DNA of 64,000 nucleotides, from NCBI GenBank assembly GCA_030949405.1, contig JAUZSN010000002.1, forward strand, positions 868,001 through 932,000, written 5' to 3'. The stretch is from Methylococcales bacterium (GTDB taxonomy: Bacteria; Pseudomonadota; Gammaproteobacteria; Methylococcales; Methylomonadaceae). The notes below the pieces were generated by a model that saw only the letters and a program-made list of their open reading frames with translations, did no database searches and was not told the DNA's origin. Below, piece after piece: positions 30,937 through 40,352 of this stretch (position 1 is its first letter; each line of letters opens with the position of its first letter). Both the position numbers and the translations under genes were made by a program.

Positions 30937-31581
30937 ATGAAAACAGCGACTTTTAAAGAATGGGATTTAGATGATTTAGATGCGGCATTTAAGTTAAAAC
31001 AAGTCTGGAGCAATACGACGTTAGACGAATGGGAAAATAACACGCAAGAAATAGATGATTTTGAAAAACGCAATGTGATACAACTTCAAAAAACGCTTGT
31101 TCGCGGTGGTAGAGCTTGGAATGAAACGGAATTGGAAAATAAATTTATCAGTCCTTTAATTATGGTGGCAGATATTGATGATGAGCAAATTGGTTATTTT
31201 TTGGAGAGGTCATTTGTCGGTATAGTGGGTGATTACCAATTATCAGGCATTGTTGATGGCGTAATTGCGACGGGTGTCCGTAATCCGCACACGCCCTATT
31301 TTTGTTTTCATGAATATAAACGCAGTGTGGAAAATCAAGGGACACCAGACGCGCAAGTGTTAGCAGCGATGTTGGTTGCCAGAGAAATAAATCAGAATAG
31401 CAAACCCATTTATGGTTTGTTTATCGTTGGGTTAATCTGGAATTTTGTGATATTAGACGGACATGAATATTGCATTAGTAAAAATTACAGCGCGGATAAT
31501 AAACAGGTATTTGCAATTTTCAAAATGCTTAAAGCCTTAAAACAAATTATTAAAACACGCTTGATGGTTTCGGCTAAATAA
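30937..31581 (+). CDS. Predicted PD-(D/E)XK-like protein, function unknown
   Basis: 214 residues. ELENKFISPLI, then LSGIVDGVIATGVRNPHTPYFCFHEYKRS has the D-...-E-x-K arrangement of restriction-endonuclease-fold proteins, followed by GTPDAQVLAAMLVARE. This layout is shared with HsdR N-terminal-like and other uncharacterised nuclease-fold proteins found near mobile elements. A conventional ribosome site (CAGGATG) precedes the ATG. A 24-codon frame (31594-31665) follows immediately and looks like the start of a lost second gene. Confidence 0.5.
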   Translation: MKTATFKEWDLDDLDAAFKLKQVWSNTTLDEWENNTQEIDDFEKRNVIQLQKTLVRGGRAWNETELENKFISPLIMVADIDDEQIGYFLERSFVGIVGDYQLSGIVDGVIATGVRNPHTPYFCFHEYKRSVENQGTPDAQVLAAMLVAREINQNSKPIYGLFIVGLIWNFVILDGHEYCISKNYSADNKQVFAIFKMLKALKQIIKTRLMVSAK

Positions 31582-31593
31582 TAGGGTTTCAAA

Positions 31594-31665
31594 ATGAATG
31601 AACAACAACACTATCATGATTATTTAGGTAGTTTGAAAAATGCGGCCAACCCTTTGATTCAGTGA
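31594..31665 (+). pseudogene. 24-codon remnant following the nuclease-like gene
   Basis: MNEQQHYHDYLGSLKNAANP... then stop. It starts 12 bases after the previous stop. Too short to assign; probably the surviving 5' end of a partner gene. The following 300 bases to 31977 are A/T-rich and show no gene. Confidence 0.3.
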
Positions 31666-31904
31666 TTCAGGGTTAGTTGAGTGATGTGAAATATTTTTTA
31701 AGTTTTATCAAAAATAACCTGTTCGGGTGATTTTTTTTGAGTGTTTTTGTGTAAGTTGTAACTAAACCTTTTGGTATTTACATTATTCCTTAACCTCAGC
31801 TTGAGAATAAAATATTTCAAGGTAATTTAACCTAATACAATCAATTGGTTGTAATTAACTTACTGGTATTTTCTCTGAACCCTTGATTTTTAACTCCTTG
31901 TATT

Positions 31905-32060
31905 TATGAATCTCTTATAGTTGCAAAAATGAATTTAAAATGTTAAATTCATTTTTTAAATGAAAACTAGTTAAAAAATGAAAACAGAGCAATTGATGAA
32001 AATTGCGTTTCCTTTGAGAGATTTGGATATTTTTCATAAATCACAATGGGGAAACTCAAC
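31905..32060 (+). repeat. Second copy of the MKTDQ/MKTEQ leader region
   Basis: The sequence from TATTTATGAATCTCTTATAG through ATGAAAACAGAGCAATTGATG to GGGGAAACTCAACTCA closely repeats 30297-30400. It encodes MKTEQLMKIAFPLRDLDIF...SQWGN before diverging. The first copy leads into a KilA-N-like fragment; the second runs into degraded sequence and then the Ig-like repeat gene. Confidence 0.65.
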
Positions 32061-32864
32061 TCAATATATTTCCATTGGAGGGCGTTGTCGTCCTCCCTTT
32101 CCCTTTCCCTCTTTCCATTTCCTTTGCCGCCATGACCATAATGCCGCCCAGAAATATTAATATCTCTTACAGTAGTAGTACGTTTACAGAAGCTGCGGCT
32201 AATGATGGCTCTATTACGACTACCAGTAACCATTACTTTAGTTAATGAAACCTTCACAAGTGTTAATGGTTCCGCATTAGGCGCAGTAACCAATGTCCCA
32301 TCAGGATTAACCGCCGTTTTAGTCCGTGCCAGCAATACCACGGCAACCTTGAGTTTCACAGGCACAGCCGACGCTCACGCCAATGCAGATGATATATCCA
32401 ATCTAACCGTAACATTTTCAGATAGTGATTTTACATATAGCACTGCATCCGAAGTGACGAATGCCACTAAAACTGATTTAAGCATTGATTTTGCTGACCC
32501 AGATGATGTTATTGCACCAACGCTAACCAGCAGTACGCCCTCTGATAACTCAACGTCTGTTCCAGTTGATGGTTCTGGAGTCTTAACCTTTAGCGAAAAT
32601 GTAGTTGCTGGCACAGGCAATATTGTAATTACCAATGAAAATGATAGTAGTGATACACGAACGATTGCTATTGACGATTCAACTCAAATCACTATTAGCG
32701 GTAAAACGGTGACCATTAATCCAACGGCTGATCTTAATGCGAATACCAGTTATAACGTTCAATTAGCCAGTGGGGTGATTAATGATAGTGCGGGCAATGC
32801 TTATGCTGGAATTAGTAATGCCACAACACTAAATTTTTCTACTTCTGATACAATATCACCCACG

Positions 32865-33510
32865 GTTTCTATTAGCTCGGATGCGGATGACGCGGCATTA
32901 AAAACGGGTGATGTGGCAGGATTAACTATTACATTAAGCGAGTCGGCAACTGATTTTACCGTGGATGACATTAATGTTAGTGGAGGCACTTTAAGTAACT
33001 TCTCTGGCACTGGCAAAAGCTATACCGTTGATTTCACCCCAACCGCAAATAGCACTACGGCAGCGACTGTTGATATTACCGCCAATAAATTTACCGATGC
33101 CGCAGGCAATAATAATACCGCTGCCACGCAATTAACCATGACTGTTGATACTGTTGTCCCACCACCACCACCACCAGCAGCTCCTGATACTACTGCCCCA
33201 ACAGTTTCTATTAGCTCGGATGCGGATGACGCGGCATTAAAAACGGGTGATGTGGCAGGATTAACTATTACATTAAGCGAGTCGGCAACTGATTTTACCG
33301 TGGATGACATTAATGTTAGTGGAGGCACTTTAAGTAACTTCTCTGGCACTGGCAAAAGCTATACCGTTGATTTCACCCCAACCGCAAATAGCACTACGGC
33401 AGCGACTGTTGATATTACCGCCAATAAATTTACCGATGCCGCAGGCAATAATAATACCGCTGCCACGCAATTAACCATGACTGTTGATACCGTTGTCCCA
33501 TCACCACCAG
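32865..33510 (+). repeat. Near-identical tandem repeat, 339-bp unit
   Basis: GTTTCTATTAGCTCGGATGC starts at 32865 and again at 33204. The following ~300 bases are nearly base-identical, encoding two copies of one Ig-like domain. The near absence of silent changes points to recent duplication or gene conversion. Confidence 0.9.
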
Positions 33511-33647
33511 TTTCTATCGTAACTGAAAAAACTATTGATGGGTCGGGGGTTAATATAAGCCTACCTGCTAATATAGAGTTTATCGCTAAGGGAATTACAG
33601 AGTTTCAACCACTTTCTGAAATTAAAAATAATTTAATTACAGATATT

Positions 33648-34887
33648 AGACTTGTTCTTTAAGAAGAAGTTAATATATCATGTTAAAATTCCATAGGATA
33701 GCCGCTAAAAAAGAAAATAAATATAGGCTACCAACTTAAGACGGGACATCCAGTAAAATCAACTACTGCACGATTGTTGATTTTCCTCACTTTGTAAATA
33801 TTGGGGATTTAAAACTGTCCCGCCTTAAGTTGGTAGCCTAAATCTTTTACACCTTCTTTTTTATTTCTAAACTTGTCAACTAGGCATCTATATCTTTTCA
33901 TTCCACCGATTACATGCTCAACAATGACTCTTTCACGACTCATATCTTTGTTTTCTTTTTTTTTATTTTCTGTTAATGTTGGGTTTGGATTATGCTTAGA
34001 TTTATTTGGTTTTTTATGAGGAATATTTACCGAATTAGTTTTATATTCATTATTAAACCCCAAATAACCTAAATCAATAAATATATTAAAATTACTAAAC
34101 CAATTTAATTCTGGATTAAATTCTTTTTTAAACATTCCATAATCATGATTTTTACCTGGAAAACTAACCCCAATATATAAAATTAAATGACCTAAAGAAG
34201 CTATAGTGGTATTTTTAATTGTATGCTGTTTTTTTTACCACTGTAAAATTCATTTTGTTCTTCATAGTCACTAGGGCGTTGTACAGCACGCTCTGTAGCA
34301 TCTATTATCAATGTTTGAACTCCGCCAAAAGCCTGCTGCATTTCTTCAGGGGTTGAAAAACTTGTTGCAGGTAAAACATTAAATATATCTAACGTCTTTA
34401 TTAAAATTGGAAATAATTTGTATACATGAGTATGGGCGCATGATTTATTCATATTAAAAGAAAACCCTAAGTGATCGAAAGTAGAATAGCACTTCATATA
34501 ATTTAATATAAATAATAATTTGTCTGCGGGTGTTTTTAATGTGCTATCTAAACCACTACCGTATTTTCTTTCTTTATTTTCATGTTTTTCTTTTTGATCT
34601 TCAATAAGGGTCTTTTCAAATAGAGATAATAGTAAAATAAAATGTTCTGTTTTTAATCCTGTTAAAGCTCTTAACTGTCTATCATCATAAATTCTTGGTA
34701 AAATTTCTTTTATTTTCATGTTATACTTTGATTTTTATTTTTTATAGAAATTTATTATAAAGCTTATTTATTATTTTTAATAATTTAATTTAAAGTTTAT
34801 TTATTAGGCTGTATCAACTGATTGTGAATGTTATCAATTATATATAAGCAATTGATTTTAATATATTTTATTTAGAAGAACAAGTCT
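33648..34887 (-). mobile_element. ISL2-group IS5-family element, copy 4, carrying a MITE
   Basis: 1240 bp including a 113-bp MITE. Perfect ATT/ATT duplication (33645-33647, 34888-34890). The upstream transposase frame 34201-34719 is intact; the downstream frame is cut by the MITE near its 3' end. Confidence 0.95.
33726..33838. mobile_element. MITE of the GGCTACC family inside IS copy 4
   Basis: 113 bp, ends GGCTACCAACTTAAGACGGGACA-type (first 15 bases GGCTACCAACTTAAG) and inverse CTTAAGTTGGTAGCC. The right flank TAAATCTT matches the uninterrupted IS sequence; the left flank TAAATATA agrees only over the first five bases. Confidence 0.85.
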
Positions 34888-35905
34888 ATTAAAGCCATAT
34901 TTACTACAAATCAAAAGCAACCTGTCTTTGGTGGTGAACAATTTTTAGACCTTTTTAATGAAGAGTCTCAGTCATTCTTTGAGCAAAAAATAATATTAAC
35001 GAGCAATAATGATAATTCAGCCAATAAGCCGATTATTATTGAAGGGACACAGAATGAATCTAACAGCAGTAGTCCTGTTATTAATGCGTTGGTTATTGAC
35101 GCAAGCACTTTACCTGCAAATAGTTTATTACAATTAAAACAAATTGATTTTGCAGCGATAACAGGGGAGGTTTCAATTGAAGCGGGTGATGAAGATAATA
35201 CTTTAATCATTGGTGAAACTCAAACTGAACAACGAGTATTTGGAAACGGCGGTGATGATCTATTTTATGTGGGTAAAGGGGCGCATTTATTACATGGCGG
35301 CTTAAATACAGATTTAATCAACTTTGAAGGTAATAAAAGTGATTATACAATCAAACAAGATTTTGCAAAAATAACGATTACCTCTATTACAGACTCTAAC
35401 GATGTTGTCACCTTAGTAAATGCTGAAAACTTACAATTTGCTGATGAGGCTATAATCATCAATTATGAACATAGCCTAGAAATAAGTGCAATTTCAGGAA
35501 CTTATTCTCAAATGTTTGGACGACAAGCTGATATGAATGGTGAACAATATTGGGCTGACTCCATTATTAATAAAGGCTTAACATTAGGTGGCATGGCACT
35601 ATTTTTTATGAACTCGGAAGAACAACAACAAAAAATTGGTTTTGATATAACTGAAGCTGATATTCCAACGCAAGTTGAGCAATTTTATAAAAGTTTTTTA
35701 GGACGACCTTCTAATCCAGTAGGCAAAGATTTTTGGGTTAATCATTTAGAAAATAAAACATTAACGCTTGAGGATTTAGCAACTCAAATTATTTCATCTC
35801 CTGAAATGAAATCTCATTATGCATCGACATCAGAATGGGATTTTGCAATATAATGGTTAATTTGTAGAGATGCAGAATATTGCATCTCTATCATTTTACT
35901 TAAGG

Positions 35906-36796
35906 TTATAATTCATCTATTTGATTTATTGATAAATCGGTTGCTAACATAATGATTTCGATAGCAACCCCCACCTCTTTTAGTCGTTTTGCCGTTGATA
36001 AATTATTTTTTGCCATGCCTCGTTCCTCTCCAATTTCTATCCCTTTCTCCATCCCTTCCATTTTTCCTAATACATAAGTTGACTGATACAAACTTGCTTC
36101 ATGATGCAACTGCTTTTGGTGTTGTTCATATTGAAAACGTTCTTTTTCATCCATTTTAAGCACATCCAAGGTTTGTTGTGCTTGTTTAAGCCCTTTGGCG
36201 TGAAAATTATCACTAATTTTTTCATTTTTAAGAAAATAAATCCATTCATCTAAACTATTTTTGGCAATGTCATTAAAATTACGCAGTTCAATTAAATAAT
36301 ATTCAGGATAAATATCGCTAACCGTATTAACGGTATAAAGTCTTTTCTGTTCATCGCTTAATTGGAGTTCATGGTGATTGTGTAAACCTATAAATTTTGT
36401 TTTACCATGATAAATATAATCATCCCCTTTACCAAAATCAAAATAGAGAATATTAATAGAAATTACTTTGCTGACATTGGCATAAGCATCGCCTTCTAAC
36501 ATATGTTCATTAATGGTTTTGGAGGTGGCAAACAGAATGCGCTGTAAATAATCTAATTCCCGTGAATATTGAATTTCTACAATAATAATTTGTTGATGGC
36601 TATCAATGACTTTAATATCAACGCGGTTAGTTTTATTGTCTTTAAATTCTTGATTACCTTCACTTTCTAAGACTTCTAAAATTGTAATATCAGTGAATAA
36701 TAGTTCACTTAAAAAACCTTCCAAAATTCCAAAATTAGCTTTGCTTCTGAGTATTTTTTTAATTGCCCAATCAAAGCTGATGAGTTTTCTTGCCAT
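35906..36796 (-). CDS. Rpn-family recombination-promoting nuclease / PD-(D/E)XK transposase-like protein
   Basis: 296 residues. N-terminal FDWAIKKILRSKANFGILEGFLSELL and NRVDIKVIDSHQQIIIVEIQYSRELDYLQRI give the D...E-x-Q nuclease core of the Rpn/PDDEXK_2 family. The C-terminal part has the usual helical tail with ERGMAKNNLSTAKRLKEVGVAIEIIMLATDLSINQI. Such proteins are abundant, variable and often multicopy; E. coli RpnA is a DNA endonuclease. The gene appears intact and single. Confidence 0.85.
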   Translation of the reverse strand: MARKLISFDWAIKKILRSKANFGILEGFLSELLFTDITILEVLESEGNQEFKDNKTNRVDIKVIDSHQQIIIVEIQYSRELDYLQRILFATSKTINEHMLEGDAYANVSKVISINILYFDFGKGDDYIYHGKTKFIGLHNHHELQLSDEQKRLYTVNTVSDIYPEYYLIELRNFNDIAKNSLDEWIYFLKNEKISDNFHAKGLKQAQQTLDVLKMDEKERFQYEQHQKQLHHEASLYQSTYVLGKMEGMEKGIEIGEERGMAKNNLSTAKRLKEVGVAIEIIMLATDLSINQIDEL

Positions 36797-37231
36797 TGTT
36801 TTTTCCTAGTGATTATTGTTTGAAATTATAACAAGAATAGCAAGGAGTTTGTAGAATACGGGAACCCCTACGTTAACTTTATTTGTAAACTACCCTATAG
36901 TTATGAATAGGATAAAACACCATACCGAAATCCCGTATTTCGCTTCGCTCCATACGGGCTACGAATCTATTATGAAAAAAGACTTTTAAAATTAGTTAAT
37001 ATAGGGTCTATGATTTGAACTATATTATATTTTAAAAAGAAAGGGTCAAGTCTTGCATTTTGCATACTTGAAATAAGAAAAAGTGAAATAAGGGGGCAGA
37101 CACAATGCCAGTAACTTAAGCTAACCCATTAATATTTATATTCTTTTTAATTAAAATGAAAGGTTTTGTAGTTATTTTAAACAGTTTTCAGAAGGTTAAA
37201 GACTCCTAAAATCCCATTTTTCTAATTTCAA
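36797..37231. other. Non-coding stretch with a small palindrome
   Basis: No gene seen. CCCGTATTTCG and CCATACGGG near 36940-36957 form a hairpin, and TACGGGAACCCCTACG near 36856 resembles it. The rest is A/T-rich. Confidence 0.45.
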
Positions 37232-37369
37232 GGTTACAATAGTTCGGACAGTTTTTGTAACGCATTGATTTAAAAAAGAATTTACCAACACATCTCGTAA
37301 ATATAAAACCCTTTAAAATCAATTGCTTATAGAATTAAGACCGCTATCTTTTTTAAAACTGTCCGAAGT
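37232..37369. mobile_element. Small element with TTCGGACAGTTTT inverted ends
   Basis: TTCGGACAGTTTT at 37238-37250 and its inverse AAAACTGTCCGAA at 37358-37370 bound about 135 bases. The right end with its flank matches, inverted, the sequence at 9869-9889 next to the ISAs1-like transposase. It appears to interrupt the ATPase fragment at codon ~48. Borders are approximate. Confidence 0.5.
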
Positions 37370-37516
37370 GTTGATATAACAAGCCTCCATAAACGCTGTT
37401 TTACCAATATTATTTTTCCCGCCAATCAAATTAACGCGCTTAAACCCCTTAGCCTTAAAATCACCAAAACATTTAAACTGCTTAACCTCTATATTCGTTA
37501 AAAAATGCTCACTCAT
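37319..37516 (-). pseudogene. N-terminal fragment of an AAA-type ATPase
   Basis: MSEHFLTNIEVKQFKCFGDF, then the Walker A GGKNNIGKTAFMEACYI. After residue ~48 the frame continues in element sequence (NTSDSFKKDSG) and stops. The rest of the ATPase is absent from the neighbourhood. It is the same broad class as the ATPase at 3.7 kb. Confidence 0.7.
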
Positions 37517-37610
37517 ACCAAACCCTCATCCGCTAAAATTAGCCTTAAATTTTGAAAATAATCAAAAATCATTGATAATCACAATTTTCTCTCATCATAA
37601 AAACAAAAAC

Positions 37611-37955
37611 ATGGATACAAAAGACCCTGTTGAGGTTTATAAAAAATTACTCAAAAGTATGCCCTCTATTGGGTTTATCAATCGTAATAAACGCATTCGA
37701 GCCTATATCAAAGTCACTAACTTAGCGCAAAAAATGATGACGGATAATGAAATAACCGAGGATGAGGCCTTGTTTATTTTGTCGCTGCTGGCAAAGAAAT
37801 CAAATACCTTTAGAAAAGCCTCAACTATGACCGCTCTTAGCCTTAACACCTTACCGATCGGCACCGTAAAACCCGTAGGTTTCAAATACGCCAATGCCAT
37901 GCGTTGCAATTTAAACTTACACCCCGCAGATGAAGTCGAAACAACCGACGATTAA
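37611..37955 (+). CDS. Hypothetical protein
   Basis: 114 residues from ATG 37611 (MDTKDPVEVYKKLLKSMPSIGFINRNKRIR). Mostly helical, no membrane segment, no family recognised. The start at 37572 is less likely because its first residues look non-coding. It overlaps the 3' end of the VWA gene by four bases tail to tail. Confidence 0.55.
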   Translation: MDTKDPVEVYKKLLKSMPSIGFINRNKRIRAYIKVTNLAQKMMTDNEITEDEALFILSLLAKKSNTFRKASTMTALSLNTLPIGTVKPVGFKYANAMRCNLNLHPADEVETTDD

Positions 37956-38947
37956 AAACGTCTACTTTCAACGATCCGATACCCACAAATAACCGCTGTC
38001 AATAATAAGGCCCACGCTAAAGGATAAAAATATAACTCCTTCCGAGGTCTAAAATATTGCTTATCTTTTTCCACAGGCTCTAACGCGTCCAAAATTTGAT
38101 AAATTTGCCCTAACTCTTCGGTATTTCGCGCCCGAAAATAACGCCCACCCGTTTTTTCTGCAATCGCTTTTAACGTCTTTTCATCCAAATCTTTTGATGG
38201 ATTTACTTTGCGAGAGCCAAACAAACTACGGATTAACATTTCATCCGCACCGACCCCAATTGTATAAATTTTTAAGTCTTCATTGGCGGCAAGTTCTGCC
38301 GCTTTTAAAGGACTTACCTCCCCTGCGGTATTCGCACCATCGGTTAATAAAATTAATACTCGGCTATTAATAGCTTCCTTCGTCAAGCGTTTAACCGCCA
38401 ACCCAATTGCGTCCCCAATCGAGGTTGCAGGCTCATCATCCGTGATTCCAATAAATGATTCATTGAGTAATTTAATCACCGTCTCACGATCAAAGGTCAA
38501 GGGAGTTTGAAGATAAGCATGAGTACCAAATAAAATCAAGCCAATTCTATCGCCAATACGTCGACGAATAAAATCAGTGGCCACCACTTTGGTCGCTAAC
38601 AAACGATTCACAGGCTTATCATTCAGCAAAAAATCCTGCTCATCCATACTGCCTGATAAATCGACAGCGAGCATTAAATCCCGCCCACTCATCGCTTGCT
38701 CAATCGGCTCACCTAACCATTGCGGCCTCGCTGAGGCAATAACCAACAAAAGCCACGCAATCATTGCCAGCCATAAGGCCCACTTATTCGGCTGACTGAC
38801 CACGTTTGCTCCTTCTGTGGAAAAATCATCCAAAAAAGGCACTTTCAGGGCCGCTTGTTCACTGTGAACCTCAGCAGGTAATAAAATTCTAAGCAGATAA
38901 GGCAACGGGAGTATTAAAAATATCCACGGCCAGAAAAAATGAATCAT
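37952..38947 (-). CDS. VWA-domain membrane protein, BatA-like
   Basis: 331 residues from ATG 38947, whose ATGA overlaps the DUF4381 stop. Two N-terminal membrane helices (FFWPWIFLILPLPYLLRI; ALWLAMIAWLLLVIASA) are followed by a von Willebrand A domain with an intact MIDAS: DLSGSMD, conserved T at LTFDRET and LLTDGANT. A C-terminal helix (YPLAWALLLTAVICGY) closes it. It is the last gene of moxR-DUF58-DUF4381-VWA. Related operons (Bat) are linked to stress tolerance or metalloprotein maturation; no BatB partner follows. Confidence 0.88.
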   Translation of the reverse strand: MIHFFWPWIFLILPLPYLLRILLPAEVHSEQAALKVPFLDDFSTEGANVVSQPNKWALWLAMIAWLLLVIASARPQWLGEPIEQAMSGRDLMLAVDLSGSMDEQDFLLNDKPVNRLLATKVVATDFIRRRIGDRIGLILFGTHAYLQTPLTFDRETVIKLLNESFIGITDDEPATSIGDAIGLAVKRLTKEAINSRVLILLTDGANTAGEVSPLKAAELAANEDLKIYTIGVGADEMLIRSLFGSRKVNPSKDLDEKTLKAIAEKTGGRYFRARNTEELGQIYQILDALEPVEKDKQYFRPRKELYFYPLAWALLLTAVICGYRIVESRRF

Positions 38948-39408
38948 AATTTTTGAGCCTTTAGCCAACGTTCTGTCATGGCAATTAAGCCCTCCATATC
39001 AAAATCATCCGATTGCTTTTGAAATCGGCCTGAAATTAAAATTTGTCCTGAGCCTTCGCTGAAGGCGTTTTCTTTCCACAAGCTATCCAGATATGACAAC
39101 CAAGCCTTCCCTGTCAAACCAGCGCAATCTGAGCGCGAATTAAGGCTAATTGCGACGCGACGCAACAAGGCGGAAACAATTTCTAATTTTTCACGTTTTG
39201 TTTGTGAATCATCGACTTTTAAATTTTTCAATAATTTTCGAGCCGCTTTAATCGCTGTTTTGCGCGTAATGCGTTTAAACAACCAGTAGCCAGAAAAGCA
39301 AAGCAGCGGAATTAAAATCAACAACATCCACCAGCCGATAGCAAAAGACGCGTTGCTAAGAGCTTCGGGAAGATGGATGTCACGCAAAGCAAGTTCAGTT
39401 TCAGCCAT
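38944..39408 (-). CDS. DUF4381 membrane protein
   Basis: 154 residues from ATG 39408 (MAETELALRDIHLPEALSN), whose A is shared with the stop of the DUF58 gene. DIHLPE..S.WPxA-type N-terminus, one membrane helix (GWWMLLILIPLLCFSGYWLF), then a cytosolic helical domain with LLRRVAISLNSRSDCAGLTGKAWLSYLD, all typical of DUF4381, which is found only in MoxR-type operons. Confidence 0.88.
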   Translation of the reverse strand: MAETELALRDIHLPEALSNASFAIGWWMLLILIPLLCFSGYWLFKRITRKTAIKAARKLLKNLKVDDSQTKREKLEIVSALLRRVAISLNSRSDCAGLTGKAWLSYLDSLWKENAFSEGSGQILISGRFQKQSDDFDMEGLIAMTERWLKAQKL

Positions 39409-40352
39409 TATCGTAAACACTCCAGTGGATCTGCGGTGGTATCGCATTGAATTAATAACAACCCCAATTTTTTAGCCAACGCTTCCAATTTTTGATAATG
39501 AATTTCAAAACGCTGCTGATAACTGGATAATTTTTGCGTGTCGCTACTGTCGATCACCACATCGCGCTGATGATCCGTGAAGCGATAACGACCTTGCTCA
39601 GGTAAGGCTTTTTCCAATGGATCATAAATAAAAATCAAGACCACCTGACAATGCCGTGCTAATTTCGTCATATACGCCTCTGTGTTCGCGCTCATGCCTC
39701 GAAAATCACTCACGAGGTAGATCAGGCTGCCTGGTTTGATATGATGCTGTAGGCGCGATAATACGCGCTCAAATGAAAATTCATGCGCAGGGGTTGTTGC
39801 AGGATTCACCAGCGTGTTTAAAAATCGCAATACGCCGTGTTTTCCATTTTGCGGTTTAATTTCCTGACAATAATTATCCGAAAACAACTGCCCACCCACA
39901 CGATCCCCGTGATTCTTTGCCGCCCATGCAATTAATCCTGCCAACTTTGCGGCTTGAACGGATTTAAAAACGCCTCGTGTTGCAAAGTGCATTGTCTTTC
40001 GGTTATCGACAGAAATAAACACAGGACGCTCTCGTTCTTCACGAAAAATTTTAGTATGCGGTTTATCGGTGCGTGCGGTGACTTTCCAGTCAATGCTCCG
40101 AATATCATCTCCTGACTGATAGGGACGCACCTCTTCAAACTCCATTCCACGCCCTTTGAACGGGGATAAATAACCCCCACTTTGCAGAGAACGAATCCGA
40201 CGATGACGTAAATTAATCGCTTTTGAAAACGGGGCTAAACCAACCAAAGTGGATAATTTTACCGACACCAGGTCAGAGTTATCCACAGCCCCCCCCCAGT
40301 TATCCACAATGTTATCCACAGGCAGATTTCGGTTTATTTTCTTAAAAAACAT
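39408..40352 (-). CDS. DUF58 domain protein
   Basis: 314 residues. Core GYLSPFKGRGMEFEEVRPYQSGDDIRSIDWKVTARTDKPHTKIFREERERPVFISVD is the DUF58 signature. A degenerate VWA-like fold (VFISVDNRKTM; LIYLVSDFRG) follows. The first 30 residues (PVDNIVDNWGGAVDNSD) are unusual: the repeated VDN is encoded by three perfect DnaA boxes. Starts directly after the moxR stop. Confidence 0.9.
   Translation of the reverse strand: MFFKKINRNLPVDNIVDNWGGAVDNSDLVSVKLSTLVGLAPFSKAINLRHRRIRSLQSGGYLSPFKGRGMEFEEVRPYQSGDDIRSIDWKVTARTDKPHTKIFREERERPVFISVDNRKTMHFATRGVFKSVQAAKLAGLIAWAAKNHGDRVGGQLFSDNYCQEIKPQNGKHGVLRFLNTLVNPATTPAHEFSFERVLSRLQHHIKPGSLIYLVSDFRGMSANTEAYMTKLARHCQVVLIFIYDPLEKALPEQGRYRFTDHQRDVVIDSSDTQKLSSYQQRFEIHYQKLEALAKKLGLLLIQCDTTADPLECLR
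40279..40320 (-). promoter_or_regulatory. Three DnaA boxes inside the DUF58 5' end
   Basis: TTATCCACA at 40279-40287, 40300-40308 and 40312-40320, all in one orientation and without mismatch. They are separated from the main array by the moxR gene. Confidence 0.8.

Larger units (their letters stand above)
32202..35853 (+). pseudogene. Secreted Ig-like repeat / DUF4214 protein split by an IS
   Basis: Without IS copy 4 and one ATT triplet the frame is continuous for 802 residues. Order: one adhesin-like beta domain (to about residue 110), Ig-like domains with ISPTVSISSDADDAALKTGD...FTVDDINVSGG, two of them nearly identical. A Pro-rich linker joins them, then a hemolysin-like segment (EQRVFGNGGDDLFYVGKGAHLLHGG) and a C-terminal DUF4214 domain (MFGRQADMNGEQYWADSI; SFLGRPSNPVGKDFWVNHL). 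The N-terminus is also broken: matching sequence continues upstream (INISYSSSTFTEAAANDGSITT, 32157-32228) in another frame. Likely a large type I-secreted surface protein, now dead. The DUF4214 half (from about 34891) could be expressed separately. Confidence 0.8.

Noticed and set aside
32375-33355. Reverse-strand frames opposite the Ig-like repeats
   Set aside because: They mirror the repeats and have no start signals; a by-product of biased codon use on the coding strand.
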